Assembly: GCA_017616895.1 (NCBI GenBank)
Contig: JAFZXE010000011.1
Location: forward strand, 1-64,000
Source of the DNA: Bacteroidales bacterium
GTDB lineage: Bacteria; Bacteroidota; Bacteroidia; Bacteroidales; P3
Reading direction: 5' to 3'
DNA: 64,000 nt
Shown here: positions 1 to 11,098 of the stretch, piece after piece
Layout: each line of letters opens with the position of its first letter
Numbering within the stretch: position 1 is the stretch's first letter
Notes under the pieces: generated by a model
What the model was told of the DNA's origin: nothing
What the model saw: only the letters and a program-made list of their open reading frames with translations
Database searches by the model: none
Made by a program: the position numbers and the translations under genes

Positions 1-1
1 C

Positions 2-3000
2 ATCGCCGACTCTTGCGGCAACACCAAGGATGTATGGCATGTGCAGAGAATCAAGGATGACACGCCGCCGACAGCCACCCAAACTATCATCACTGCTGCC
101 GACAAGCAGTGTATCAGCGACAGCATAACGGTGCTTGACAACTTTGCGGCTGTTAACGCCCTCGGCTACGGCATTGAGGACAACTGCACAAAGGTGAACT
201 TCACTATTGAAGGTGTGACACGCACGGTCAAGCACAACGACATGTGCAATGACAGCATCATCATCAAATACACCATCGCCGACTCTTGCGGCAACACCAA
301 GGATGTATGGCATGTGCAGAGAATCAAGGATGACACGCCGCCGACAGCCACCCAAACTATCATCACTGCTGCCGACAAGCAGTGTATCAGCGACAGCATA
401 ACGGTGCTTGACAACTTTGCGGCTGTTAACGCCCTCGGCTACGGCATTGAGGACAACTGCACAAAGGTGAACTTCACTATTGAAGGTGTGACACGCACGG
501 TTAAGCACAACGACAGGTGCAACGACAGCATCATTATCAAATACACCATCGCCGACTCCTGCGGAAACACGAAAGAGGTGTGGCATGTGCAGAGGATTAA
601 GGATGACACGCCGCCGACTTCAGCGCATGACACCGTCGTTGCCGATGCCAAGCAGTGTCTCGGCGACAGCATAACGGTGCTTGACAACTTTGCGGCTGTT
701 AACGTCCTCGGCTACGGCATTGAGGACAACTGCACAAAGGTGAACTTCACTCTGGAAGGTGTAACACGCACGGTCAAGCACAACGACATGTGCAACGACA
801 GCATCATAATCAAGTACACCATTGCCGACTCTTGCGGCAACACCAAGGATGTGTGGCATGTGCAGAAGATACAGGACACCGATGCTCCTGTAGCACACAA
901 CGCAGCCATGTCGCACGATACCCTCTGGGTGACGGGGACCGAGTGTCTGAAGGACAGTATCACAACTTTGAGTACAATAGCTGATGTGGTGACTTTGTTT
1001 GACATTGATGACAACTGCACCAAGGTCAACTTCCAACTCAAGAGCACAAGCAACGTACTCAAGACCGGAGAGAACTGCGCCGACACCGTAGTGATAAAGT
1101 ATGTGGTCGCAGATTCTTGCAATAACGAAGCTACATTCTATCATGCACAACCGATACAGGATGTTACACCGCCAACAGCGGAGCACGACACCATCATTGC
1201 CAGTGCTGGTCAATGCATAGAAACCGACAGCATACTGGTTAGAAACGACTTCGCTACAGTCAATGCTCTTGGATTCGGTATAGAGGATAACTGCACCAAA
1301 GTGAACTTTACGTTGCAGGGTGTAGAGCGCACAGTTAGACACACCGACCCATGTACTGACAGCGTAATAATTAAATACACCGTAGCTGACTCTTGCGGCA
1401 ACACGAAGAATGTGTGGCATATTCAGCAGATAAAAGACGAGCAGGCTCCGACGCTTAAAACTCCTGGCACTTGGCCTGACGATGTAACTGGACAGAATGT
1501 CTGCGTTGCATCTTCCGACCTTTCGGTGTTCCTTTCTGAATCGGCAGCGGCTGACCTCTTTGAAGATTGCAACACAGTCACCGTCACATACACTCAAGAT
1601 ACAACTGTAAATGTATGCGACTGGACAGTACGCAGGATGTATGTGATAGCAGATGCCTGCGACAACAAAACATACGACACGATTAAGGTGAGCGGAACCA
1701 ACAAAGTGGAGCTGACCATGTCGCCTGACACCACTATATGTCTTGGCGGTACTGCCAACCTGCGTTCTACCGCTACGGTTTGCAGCGGTGACGCCACATA
1801 TCAGTGGACTTCGGAATCGGCTAACAACGGTATGCCGGGAACCACAAATACCAACAACATCAGCGTTATGCCAACGAGCCCAGGTGTCATGACTTACACC
1901 GATACGGCGTATGATGCAAATGGATGTAAGACCGTCGAATCCATCACTGTAAACGTAATAGATACGGCGTCACTAAGTGCCACGAACACTATTCAAGCAT
2001 CCATCTGCGTAGGTGGCAATATCGCTCCCATAGCTATCGAGTACTCCAACGCAACGCTTGACTACGAATACAACAGTGTGTCAGGCACACTGCCTCCAGG
2101 ACTCGATATAACCACGCATGGCAACGGCAAAGACACTATCACAGGTTCCATCACTGGGGCGACGATTGGCGATATATACACCTTCAGTATTATAGCTGAC
2201 AATGCAGATAACTGCGGAGACAAGGTAATAACATGTACCATTACCATCACCAACGGTACGAAAGTTTACGACACTGTGACTGGCTGCGGTAGTTATACCT
2301 GGACATCAGCTGCCAACCCATCGGAGGACGAGACTTTCGATGTGACAGGACCTCACGACAGAATATTTGGCCCATACACAAGCGTTAGTGGCTGCGACAG
2401 CTCGTTTTACCTGCATGTGGTTATCTATGACCTGCCGACACCAACGATGGACAACGACACAGTTTGTGTTGGCAGCGAGGCAACGCTTGCGGTGAACCAG
2501 ACATACGCGCATTACGACTGGGGCAACGGAGTAGATCGCCGCGATTCGACCGTTACAACAACGGATGCAGGAGAAACAACCTACATAGTCACGGTTACGG
2601 ACGAGCACAACTGCAGCGCTGATGCAATTGCGAAGATAGTGGTTAAAGACACTGTAAGCCTGAGAGTAATCAACGGGGAACAGACTCTCTGCCTCGGCAA
2701 GGAGATGGACACCGTGAAAATTATTCACTACCACTGCTCGGTGGATAGCCTGAATGTGCCTGCAGGATTGACACTAAACCTGACCTTCAACGACAGCACC
2801 GCCATTATTACCGGTACACCCACGGCCACATATAAAGACACGGTGTATGGCAACAGCCACGAGGAGAACGTGACCTGCGACCAGAAGAGCAGCATCATCA
2901 CAATCACGGTGAACGAGCCCGGCGATGCCGGACTGCCCGCCACGGCGACGCTGTGCGCCAGTTCATCTGGTACGAACAATAGCGTGACTATTACATCGAG

Positions 3001-6000
3001 TCTCTCGACTGACGACTATGACTTCACCTGGACTGCTACAGGCGCAACGCCGAGCAGCGCTACGAACGTTAACAGCGTGACGCTGAGTTACGATGCAGAT
3101 GGTGACTACGAGGTGACGGTAATAGCAGAAGACAAAATAACACACTGCCTGGCATACGACACCACGCGGGTGCATGTAAACGCCGTGACCATCCCGATTA
3201 TAGCTGGACGTAGCACAATATGCGACGGTGAGACAGACACTCTGACCACAACTGTTGACTTCGCCGGCTACGAATGGATAGGACAGAGCAGTACCTACGA
3301 CACGCTGTTTGTCACCGCAGCGGGCGACTACACGGTGGTAGGCACAGACGCCAACGGATGTAGTGACACCTCGGCGGTGTTCCATGTGGATGTGCTCGAC
3401 CCGATAACCATAACCGAGAACTCGAAAGACACCACCTACTGTTTCGGTGCGACCGCCGACTCGCTGAGCTTCACCGCACACGGCGGCAACGGCACCTACA
3501 GCTACCAGTGGTATGTCTCGACCAACGGCGGCAGCTATGTTGAGCTAACGGGAGCCACCGACTCTGTATATACCCCCGCAACAACTGCGGCAGGCACCTA
3601 CTCGTACAAGGTGGAAGTGACTGGAGAATGCGGACCTGTGGAGCAGGAGATAGCGGTGGTCGGCGTGCGCCAGCCGTTCATAGTATCTGAGGCAATAGCC
3701 GACGACGCGCTGTGTCTGGATGCCACCGCGGGCGAGATAGCCGCCACGGTGACGGGCGGAACAGGTGTGTATGACTTCCTATGGGAGGTCTCGACCGACA
3801 GCTCGGCATACGCGACAGCTGGCACCGACAGCATCTATATACCCGAGACTAATACGGCTGGCACCTACTACTACAGACTAACTGTGACCGACTCGCTGTG
3901 CGGTGACACGACACTGCATGTGCAGAAGCTGATAGTGAAGCCCAACGTAGGTCTTGAACTTGTAGGCGACCTGAACCAGACCAAGTGCATCGGCGGCAAC
4001 ATCGACTCTGTAAGGGTGGTCGCCACCAACGCCGCCTCGGTGGATGTGACTGCCGACCACGGCATCACTCCGACCTACAACACAAACACTGGCAACATCG
4101 GCTTCACCACGGCTGGCAACGAGAACGATGTCATCACAGTGACAGTGACGGCACATCATGACGAGAATTCGTGCGACGACTCGACACTGACCTTCCAGGT
4201 GACGCTGAGCGCGCAGACAGTGGCAAATCTCACTCGTGAGGGTTGTGAGAGTTTCCATTGGCTGACGGCTAACGAAGACAGACTGTTCACCGCGAACAAA
4301 GATACCGTTATAGGACCTTATATTTCAACAGAAGGCTGCGACAGTATCACGAACCTGCATGTGGTCATCTATGACCTGCCGACGCCGACAATGGACAACG
4401 ACACGGTGTGTGTCGGTAGCGACGCCACACTTACGGTCAACGAGACCTTCGCCCACTATGACTGGGGCAACGGAGTTGACCGTCGGGATTCAACTGTTAC
4501 CACAACGGCTGCAGGCGAAACGACCTACACCGTAACGGTTACGGACGAGCACAACTGCAGCGCTGATGTACAGGCGAAGATAGTGGTACATGACACGCTG
4601 GTGCCGATATTTGTTGCAGACCCGAACGACACGGTATGTGCAGGTAATGCGGTGACTGTGAGCGAGACATCTGGCAACAGAACCGACTACACCTACAGCA
4701 TAGCCTATATGGCAGCAGACGGAACGAATGCTGTGGCAAGCGATAGCACGGTGACTGTGACATACACAACAGCCGGAACGTACTACTTCGACTTCACAAT
4801 TACGAATGATACCACCAACTGCGTAAGCCACAAGAGAGACACGATTGTGGTGTTGCCGAAGGTGGGGCTTGAACTCACGGGCAACTTGGATCAGCAGGTC
4901 TGTGTGGGAAGTGACATCGACTCGGTGACGGTGACTGCTACCAACGCCGCCTCGGTGGATGTGAGCGCCAACCAGGGCATCACACCTACATATAACGAGA
5001 CCACAGGTAATATAGGCTTCACGGCAGCGGGTAACGAGAACGATGTTATCACGGTGACGGTTGTGGCACACCACGACGAGAATTCGTGCGACGACTCGAC
5101 GCTGACCTTCCAGGTGACGCTGAGTTCGACCAGAGTGGTCAATATCACAAGAGAGGCGTGCGGAAGCTTCCACTGGCAGACCGCCAACGAGGACCGTCTG
5201 TTCACTGAGAGCAAAGACACCGTAATAGGACCGTACCCAGCCGCCAACGGATGCGACAGTATCACGAACCTGAGTGTGGTTATAAACAGCAATCTGACGC
5301 CCACTATCAACGGCAGAACACACATCTGTCAGGGTGACACCGACACGCTGACTCTGACCGCGACATACGACGAATACGAGTGGTCAGACGGAAGCCACGG
5401 CGACACCCTGTTTGTAACGGCAGGCGGTCCGTACAGTGTGGAAGTCAGAGATGTGCACGGCTGCACAGGAACGGCAAATATCACAGTTACGATAGACACT
5501 CTGCCAGTGCCTGTGATAGCGGGAGAAACCACGATATGCGACGGTGAGACCGACACGCTGACCGTCACAGTGGATTACAACAGCTACCTGTGGACTGGCG
5601 GAAGCACCTACGACACACTGTTTGCCACGAGCGAAGGAGACTACACAGTGACAGTGACCGACGGAAACGGATGCGAAGGCACCTCGGCGGTGTTCCATGT
5701 GGATGTGCTCGACCCGATAACCATAACCGAGAACTCGAAAGACACCACTTACTGCTTCGGCGACACAGCCGACTCGCTGAGTTTCACAGCACACGGTGGC
5801 AACGGCACTTACAGCTACCAGTGGTATGTCTCGACCGACGGCGGCACGAGCTATGCCGAGATAAATGGAGCTACCGACACCGTATATACACCCGCCACAA
5901 CTGCGGCCAACACCTACACATACAAGGTGGAGGTAACAGGCGAGTGCGGACCTGTAGAACAGGTTATTGCGGTGGTCGGTGTGCGCCAGCCGCTTGCGGT

Positions 6001-9000
6001 GACGGAGGCGATAGCCGACGACGCGCTGTGTCTGGATGCCACGGCAACTGAGATAGGTGCCACGGTGACAGGCGGCACGGGAGTGTATGACTTCGTGTGG
6101 GAGGTCTCGACTGACAGCGCGAACTACACCACGGCTTCGACCGACAGCGCCTACGTGCCTGAGACTACCACGGCTGGCACCTACTACTACAGACTGACTG
6201 TGACCGACTCGCTATGCGGCGACACGACGCTGCATGTGCAGAAGCTGGTGGTGAAGCCCAACGTAGGTCTTGAACTCGTGGGCGACCTGAACCAGACCAA
6301 GTGCATAGGCGGCAGCATAGACTCTGTGATGGTGGTTGCAACCAACGCCGCTTCGGTGGAGGTGACTGCCGACCACGGCATCACGCCGACCTATAACACC
6401 ACTACTGGAAACATAGGATTTGCCACGGCTGGCAACGAGAACGACGTCATCACGGTGACAGTTGTGGCACACCACGACGAGAACTCGTGCGACGACTCGA
6501 CGCTAACCTTCCAGGTGACGCTGAGCGCGTTGACCACGAAGAATCTGACCGTGTCGGGTTGCGGCAGCTACCACTGGGTTACAGCCAACGAAGACACGCT
6601 GTTCACGGCGACTACCGACACCATAATAGGACCTTACCCATCGGCCAACGGTTGTGACAGTATGACATACCTGCATGTGGATGTGAACGGAGGCGAGATG
6701 CCTGTGTTCAGCCTGCCAGAGGATGTCTGTGTGACTGCCTCGGAGACGAACGACAGCATCGAGATAAGCGTCCAGGCGCTGACGGGATACACATACGTTT
6801 GGGACATTGACGGCGGAGTGAGAGCTGCAAGCAGCCCGCTGGCTTCGGACGGCGTAAGCGACACGAACGTGGTGGTGGTGCGCTGGGCAGACGACGGCGA
6901 CAAGACCGTAAGTGTGACGCTCACCAGCCTTGAGAACAGCTGCACAGGCACGGACAGTAAGACCATCCATGTACATGCCGTGCCGGCGATAAGCATTGCC
7001 GCTGTGACAGGCGACATCTGCCCATACGTTGGCAGCCAGACGCTGACAGCCACCGTGGATCCCGCAACCGCAGCCGACTACACCTACACCTGGGGAGGCG
7101 GATTGACGGTGACGACCGACAACGCGACCACCGATGCAACCACCAGCGAGGCGACTGCCACGATACCGACCAGCCCGTGCGACACCACATACAATGTAGG
7201 TGTGAGCGTGACGGACGGCAACGGATGTACAGCCACAGCCGACAGTGTGACGCTGACGGTACGCGACGTGACTGCGCCGACCTACGACAAGCCGAACGAC
7301 ACTACCATCTACAAGGATGCCACTTGCAACGCGGACATAACGCCTGAGGCGCTGGGCACGGTAAGCAATGTGGTTGAAGGCTGCTCACCCGATGTAGATA
7401 CCAGCTACACAGATGTTGTCGTGACACCCGCCACCGCCTGCATGGGTACGACGGTGATAGAGCGCAGATGGAGAGTGGTTGACCTGTGTGGCAACGTATC
7501 GACAAGCGACTCGGTGCAGACCATCACGATACTCGACACCGTGGCTCCGATAATCGAAGGCACGATGGCAGAAGTGACCGTTGAAGGCTGCGACGAAAGC
7601 GCAGTACCCGCAGTGGCATCTACAGACACGACGATAGCCTACATGCTGTCGCAAGGTGTGACATCGGTGACAGACAACTGCTCAGACGAGGCACACCTGA
7701 CGGTGAGCATCAGCGACGGTGCGATGACCGGCGACTGCGACCATGAGGTGATACGCACCTACACGGTGACCGACGACTGCGGCAACAGCAGCAGCACGAC
7801 ACAGACCTTCACCATCACACGTCCGGCGTTTGTGGTGCCTGCAATGGATACCACGACTGTGGTGTGCGAAAACGACGCCACCGCGCCGATGCCTGCAGCA
7901 GTGACGCTGTGCGGTAACGAATACACAGCGCAGCCTGTGAACACGGGCGACACCAACCGAGTGACGGAGACGGTGGCAGGCTATCTGTATATCACCTACA
8001 ACTACGAATATACCGACTGCAAGGGCAGCTACGCATGGCACAAGACATACAAGCTCACACCCGGTGAGTTTACGCCAGTGGATTCAGTCTATGACGTGGT
8101 GGCCTGCCCGAGCGACATAGACTCAATACCTGTGCCGACGGTGATAGTGTGTGGCGACACGGTGCCGTTCACCTTCACCACGGCGAACAGCTCAGACACC
8201 GCACGCTGCGGCGACAGCATATACAACTACACCTACACTGTGAACGGCACAACCTACAACTGGGCGTACATAGTGCGCTTTGAGCCTGGCGACTTTACGA
8301 TGCCAGACGACGACTCGGTGGTGGTACACTGCCCGTCGGCGATAGTGCTGCCGAACACGGTGGCAGGACGTATGCCAGAGGTGCACAACGCCTGCGGCGA
8401 GGACATTTCAGACCAGTATGCGCTGGCATCACAACCCGATGAGATACCGACCTGCGAAGGCAGAGCGGTCTATACCTACAGCTATACCGACTGCGCCGGA
8501 CACAGCCACGAGTGGCACTTCACATACATCTTGGAGCGCGAAGACTTCACGATAGCCGCCGAGCCAGGCAGCGCGACGGTGGCGTGCGCAGCCGAGGCAC
8601 TCGGAGCAGGTGAAGCCGGAAGTGTGGTGACACTGCCCACGGTGATGGCGATGTGCGACGGCGAGCCTCCGCTGATGCCGATTGACACCATAGAAGGCCA
8701 GATGCCTAGCTGCGACGGTGTGATGACCTACACCTATCGCTACAACGACTGCACGGGCAACCATCAGCACGACTGGGTGTTCACCTACACGGTGCGCGAC
8801 AGTATAGCGCCGACCATAGCCCCGATAGCCGACCGTATGGCGGATGCAGGCGGCGGATGCGAATATGTGATACCCGACCTGAGCAGCGAGGTGAACGCCA
8901 CGGACAACTGCGGCGAGACACATTTCATGGGTCAGACGCCGACGGCTGGCACACGCTACCAGCAGACCGAGAGCCAGCAGCAGGTGGAGGTGATAGTACA

Positions 9001-10963
9001 GGTTGACGACGACTGCGAGAACCACGGCTACGACACGGTGATAGTGACCATACCGGCTCGCAATCCAAATGTAACGGTGAACCCGACGAACCCGTCGATA
9101 TGCTACGGCGACACAGTGACGCTGACCGCCAACGGCACAAGCTCGGCGACAGGCGAGGGCAGCTACCGCTGGAACCCCATCAACGGGCTTGACGCATCGA
9201 CTGGAGCGACGGTACACGCCTTCCCGACGACACCGATGACCTACACGGTGACCTATACCGACGGCAACGGCTGCGAGGCCAGCGCAAGCGCAGTGGTGAC
9301 GGTGAACCCGCAGAGTACGCTGGAGGCAGAGAACCTGAATCAGGAAGTCTGCGTGGGCGGCAGCATCACCAACATCGTGATAGGCTACACCAACTCGACA
9401 ATAACGATAAGCGGACTGCCGAACGGCTTGACCTACCGTCCCGCCACGGCGACGATAAGCGGACGCCCGACGGAGAGCGGCACCTTCACCATCACGGCTA
9501 CGAGCAACTACGGATGTCCTGAGAAGACACTGACGGGTACGATAACGGTGGACGACACGGTGACGACCACCAGCGACATTGTGGCGTGCGACAGCTATGT
9601 GTGGCCGGTGAACAACGGTACATACGCGACCAGCGGCAGATACCGCCAGCTTATCACTGCCAGCGACGGCTGTATCAGCGCTGAATACCTGAACCTGACT
9701 ATCAACCACCGTTCATACGGCGTGGATGAAGTGTCGGCATGCGACGAATTCACCTGGACAAACGGCAACGGACAGACCTACACGAGTTCGACCAGCACTC
9801 CGACATACACCATACAGAACGGCAACGCTGTGGGATGCGACTCTATCACGACGCTGCACCTGACGATGCACTACAGCAACAACACGGAAACGAGCGAGAG
9901 CGCATGCGACAGCTACACATGGTTCGGGACAACCTACACGAATAGCACCGACGCCACGTTCACCACGCAGAACCGCTGGGGATGCGACAGTACGGTAGTT
10001 CTGCATCTGACGGTTAACCCGAGCTACCACTTCGAGCCGGACAACGACTCGATATGCGCAGGCGAGTCGGTATCCTACCACGGAAACCAGTATTCGAGCA
10101 CAGGAAACTACACTGTGACGCTGCGTACACGCGCAGGCTGCGACAGTGTCTATACACTCCATTTGACAGTGCTACAGCCTCAAACAGTATCGATAGAGAA
10201 GGACGAGAACTGCTTGACTGGAAGCTACACGCTGACCGCGATAACGGAGAGCGAGTTTTATATGTGGAGCGAGACTCCCGACCGCGGACAGGTAGAACCG
10301 CAGGCCACGCAGAAGTCGATAGAGGTGGCACCGCCCGCCACGACGACCTACACTGTGACCGTGGGTTATGGCGACAACCTCATCTGCCCGCAGAGTGCCT
10401 CGATTACACTTGACGAGTTCATCACGCCGACGGCAATCATCACGACACGTCCGGCCCACCTGTCGTTTGATCATCCGGAATGGTTTGCCGATGACCAAAG
10501 CACGGGAGCCACCGGACGCGAGTGGTATGTTGACGGCGAGGTGTACTGGCAGCAGACTCAGCATATCAACGGTGCGATTGAGGCCAACCCATACGACGAC
10601 AATGACAGTGTGACCCTGACGCTGATAGTATATAACGACCGATGCGCCGACACTGCCGAAGTGGTGATACCGCTGATAAGGAGCGAGATTTGGGTGCCCA
10701 ACGTGTTCACTCCGAGCCTCGACATCAACAACCTGTTCGGAGCCGAAGGAGTGGGTATCATCGAATACGAGATATGGATATACAACCGCGAGGGTCTGAG
10801 AGTGTTCCACAGTGACGACATGACTGTGAAGTGGGACGGCAAACACGAAGGAACCGACACAGACTGCAAGCAGGATGCCTACACATGGCGTATAGACTAC
10901 CGTTTTGCAAGCAAACCAGAAGAACTCCAGACGAAAGTTGGTCTGGTGCTGCTGCTGAGGTAG
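2..10963 (+). CDS. Giant T9SS type B sorted repeat protein, 5' end outside window
   Basis: The reading frame is already open at base 2 and runs 3653 codons, so the start and signal peptide lie upstream. The C-terminal ~90 residues are a gliding-motility-associated (type B) T9SS sorting domain: WVPNVFTP, a short spacer, then IWIYNREG, VKWDGK and a final DYRF-like strand. The rest is repeated extracellular modules. Bases 2-1437 encode six HYR-like units of about 91 residues (DDTPP, DNCTKVNF, ADSCGNT). The middle is PKD/Ig-like and Cys-rich modules with large internal duplications. The last third has CDSYTW...GCDSxxxLHLTV units. Predicted function is a surface adhesin or matrix protein exported by T9SS; the ligand is not known. 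It is followed by a strong terminator. Export and family are well supported; the role is inference. Confidence 0.9.
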   Translation: MADSCGNTKDVWHVQRIKDDTPPTATQTIITAADKQCISDSITVLDNFAAVNALGYGIEDNCTKVNFTIEGVTRTVKHNDMCNDSIIIKYTIADSCGNTKDVWHVQRIKDDTPPTATQTIITAADKQCISDSITVLDNFAAVNALGYGIEDNCTKVNFTIEGVTRTVKHNDRCNDSIIIKYTIADSCGNTKEVWHVQRIKDDTPPTSAHDTVVADAKQCLGDSITVLDNFAAVNVLGYGIEDNCTKVNFTLEGVTRTVKHNDMCNDSIIIKYTIADSCGNTKDVWHVQKIQDTDAPVAHNAAMSHDTLWVTGTECLKDSITTLSTIADVVTLFDIDDNCTKVNFQLKSTSNVLKTGENCADTVVIKYVVADSCNNEATFYHAQPIQDVTPPTAEHDTIIASAGQCIETDSILVRNDFATVNALGFGIEDNCTKVNFTLQGVERTVRHTDPCTDSVIIKYTVADSCGNTKNVWHIQQIKDEQAPTLKTPGTWPDDVTGQNVCVASSDLSVFLSESAAADLFEDCNTVTVTYTQDTTVNVCDWTVRRMYVIADACDNKTYDTIKVSGTNKVELTMSPDTTICLGGTANLRSTATVCSGDATYQWTSESANNGMPGTTNTNNISVMPTSPGVMTYTDTAYDANGCKTVESITVNVIDTASLSATNTIQASICVGGNIAPIAIEYSNATLDYEYNSVSGTLPPGLDITTHGNGKDTITGSITGATIGDIYTFSIIADNADNCGDKVITCTITITNGTKVYDTVTGCGSYTWTSAANPSEDETFDVTGPHDRIFGPYTSVSGCDSSFYLHVVIYDLPTPTMDNDTVCVGSEATLAVNQTYAHYDWGNGVDRRDSTVTTTDAGETTYIVTVTDEHNCSADAIAKIVVKDTVSLRVINGEQTLCLGKEMDTVKIIHYHCSVDSLNVPAGLTLNLTFNDSTAIITGTPTATYKDTVYGNSHEENVTCDQKSSIITITVNEPGDAGLPATATLCASSSGTNNSVTITSSLSTDDYDFTWTATGATPSSATNVNSVTLSYDADGDYEVTVIAEDKITHCLAYDTTRVHVNAVTIPIIAGRSTICDGETDTLTTTVDFAGYEWIGQSSTYDTLFVTAAGDYTVVGTDANGCSDTSAVFHVDVLDPITITENSKDTTYCFGATADSLSFTAHGGNGTYSYQWYVSTNGGSYVELTGATDSVYTPATTAAGTYSYKVEVTGECGPVEQEIAVVGVRQPFIVSEAIADDALCLDATAGEIAATVTGGTGVYDFLWEVSTDSSAYATAGTDSIYIPETNTAGTYYYRLTVTDSLCGDTTLHVQKLIVKPNVGLELVGDLNQTKCIGGNIDSVRVVATNAASVDVTADHGITPTYNTNTGNIGFTTAGNENDVITVTVTAHHDENSCDDSTLTFQVTLSAQTVANLTREGCESFHWLTANEDRLFTANKDTVIGPYISTEGCDSITNLHVVIYDLPTPTMDNDTVCVGSDATLTVNETFAHYDWGNGVDRRDSTVTTTAAGETTYTVTVTDEHNCSADVQAKIVVHDTLVPIFVADPNDTVCAGNAVTVSETSGNRTDYTYSIAYMAADGTNAVASDSTVTVTYTTAGTYYFDFTITNDTTNCVSHKRDTIVVLPKVGLELTGNLDQQVCVGSDIDSVTVTATNAASVDVSANQGITPTYNETTGNIGFTAAGNENDVITVTVVAHHDENSCDDSTLTFQVTLSSTRVVNITREACGSFHWQTANEDRLFTESKDTVIGPYPAANGCDSITNLSVVINSNLTPTINGRTHICQGDTDTLTLTATYDEYEWSDGSHGDTLFVTAGGPYSVEVRDVHGCTGTANITVTIDTLPVPVIAGETTICDGETDTLTVTVDYNSYLWTGGSTYDTLFATSEGDYTVTVTDGNGCEGTSAVFHVDVLDPITITENSKDTTYCFGDTADSLSFTAHGGNGTYSYQWYVSTDGGTSYAEINGATDTVYTPATTAANTYTYKVEVTGECGPVEQVIAVVGVRQPLAVTEAIADDALCLDATATEIGATVTGGTGVYDFVWEVSTDSANYTTASTDSAYVPETTTAGTYYYRLTVTDSLCGDTTLHVQKLVVKPNVGLELVGDLNQTKCIGGSIDSVMVVATNAASVEVTADHGITPTYNTTTGNIGFATAGNENDVITVTVVAHHDENSCDDSTLTFQVTLSALTTKNLTVSGCGSYHWVTANEDTLFTATTDTIIGPYPSANGCDSMTYLHVDVNGGEMPVFSLPEDVCVTASETNDSIEISVQALTGYTYVWDIDGGVRAASSPLASDGVSDTNVVVVRWADDGDKTVSVTLTSLENSCTGTDSKTIHVHAVPAISIAAVTGDICPYVGSQTLTATVDPATAADYTYTWGGGLTVTTDNATTDATTSEATATIPTSPCDTTYNVGVSVTDGNGCTATADSVTLTVRDVTAPTYDKPNDTTIYKDATCNADITPEALGTVSNVVEGCSPDVDTSYTDVVVTPATACMGTTVIERRWRVVDLCGNVSTSDSVQTITILDTVAPIIEGTMAEVTVEGCDESAVPAVASTDTTIAYMLSQGVTSVTDNCSDEAHLTVSISDGAMTGDCDHEVIRTYTVTDDCGNSSSTTQTFTITRPAFVVPAMDTTTVVCENDATAPMPAAVTLCGNEYTAQPVNTGDTNRVTETVAGYLYITYNYEYTDCKGSYAWHKTYKLTPGEFTPVDSVYDVVACPSDIDSIPVPTVIVCGDTVPFTFTTANSSDTARCGDSIYNYTYTVNGTTYNWAYIVRFEPGDFTMPDDDSVVVHCPSAIVLPNTVAGRMPEVHNACGEDISDQYALASQPDEIPTCEGRAVYTYSYTDCAGHSHEWHFTYILEREDFTIAAEPGSATVACAAEALGAGEAGSVVTLPTVMAMCDGEPPLMPIDTIEGQMPSCDGVMTYTYRYNDCTGNHQHDWVFTYTVRDSIAPTIAPIADRMADAGGGCEYVIPDLSSEVNATDNCGETHFMGQTPTAGTRYQQTESQQQVEVIVQVDDDCENHGYDTVIVTIPARNPNVTVNPTNPSICYGDTVTLTANGTSSATGEGSYRWNPINGLDASTGATVHAFPTTPMTYTVTYTDGNGCEASASAVVTVNPQSTLEAENLNQEVCVGGSITNIVIGYTNSTITISGLPNGLTYRPATATISGRPTESGTFTITATSNYGCPEKTLTGTITVDDTVTTTSDIVACDSYVWPVNNGTYATSGRYRQLITASDGCISAEYLNLTINHRSYGVDEVSACDEFTWTNGNGQTYTSSTSTPTYTIQNGNAVGCDSITTLHLTMHYSNNTETSESACDSYTWFGTTYTNSTDATFTTQNRWGCDSTVVLHLTVNPSYHFEPDNDSICAGESVSYHGNQYSSTGNYTVTLRTRAGCDSVYTLHLTVLQPQTVSIEKDENCLTGSYTLTAITESEFYMWSETPDRGQVEPQATQKSIEVAPPATTTYTVTVGYGDNLICPQSASITLDEFITPTAIITTRPAHLSFDHPEWFADDQSTGATGREWYVDGEVYWQQTQHINGAIEANPYDDNDSVTLTLIVYNDRCADTAEVVIPLIRSEIWVPNVFTPSLDINNLFGAEGVGIIEYEIWIYNREGLRVFHSDDMTVKWDGKHEGTDTDCKQDAYTWRIDYRFASKPEELQTKVGLVLLLR
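41..1437 (+). repeat. Tandem 273-bp coding repeats (HYR-like units)
   Basis: The GTGCAG/GCACAA junction recurs at 41, 314, 587, 860, 1145 and 1421. Spacing is 273, 273, 273, 285 and 276 bases. The first two complete units are nearly identical at DNA level, the third is very close, and later units are diverged. This gradient suggests recent amplification at the 5' side, which continues past the window edge. Confidence 0.9.
3388..6530 (+). repeat. Large internal duplication in giant gene (offset 2313 bp)
   Basis: The block beginning GGATGTGCTCGACCCG at 3388 returns at 5701 with high DNA identity, an offset of 2313 bases or 771 codons. The match continues through the modules ending near 4212 and 6525. 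A third copy of the last module ends near 5125. The duplication keeps the reading frame. Confidence 0.8.
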
Positions 10964-10983
10964 CGGTGCGAGATGGAACTGAG

Positions 10984-11022
10984 AAAGAGCTTCTCCCTGC
11001 GGGGAGGAGCTCTTTTGTTTTT
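10984..11022 (+). terminator. Rho-independent terminator after giant gene
   Basis: A 14-bp stem (10984-10997 with 11002-11015, one G.T pair) closes a TGCG loop and runs into TTTTGTTTTT. It lies 20 bases past the stop codon. Confidence 0.9.
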
Positions 11023-11030
11023 GGGGGGAG

Positions 11031-11086
11031 GTGAAGATGTGAAGGTGTGAAGATGTTAAGGTGTTAAGGTGTTAAGATGTGAATCC
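11031..11086. repeat. 8-bp tandem array (GTGAAGAT/GTTAAGGT)
   Basis: Seven octamers in register: GTGAAGAT, GTGAAGGT, GTGAAGAT, GTTAAGGT (twice), GTTAAGAT and GTGAATCC. The array sits between the terminator and the 11-bp array that follows. Confidence 0.8.
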
Positions 11087-11098
11087 GCAACAACATAT

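Noticed and set aside
1-10963. Long minus-strand open frames under the giant gene (e.g. 620-1597, 8429-9709)
   Set aside because: They mirror the repeat structure of the plus-strand gene, have no family motifs or promoters, and give His/Val/Arg-rich shadow protein.
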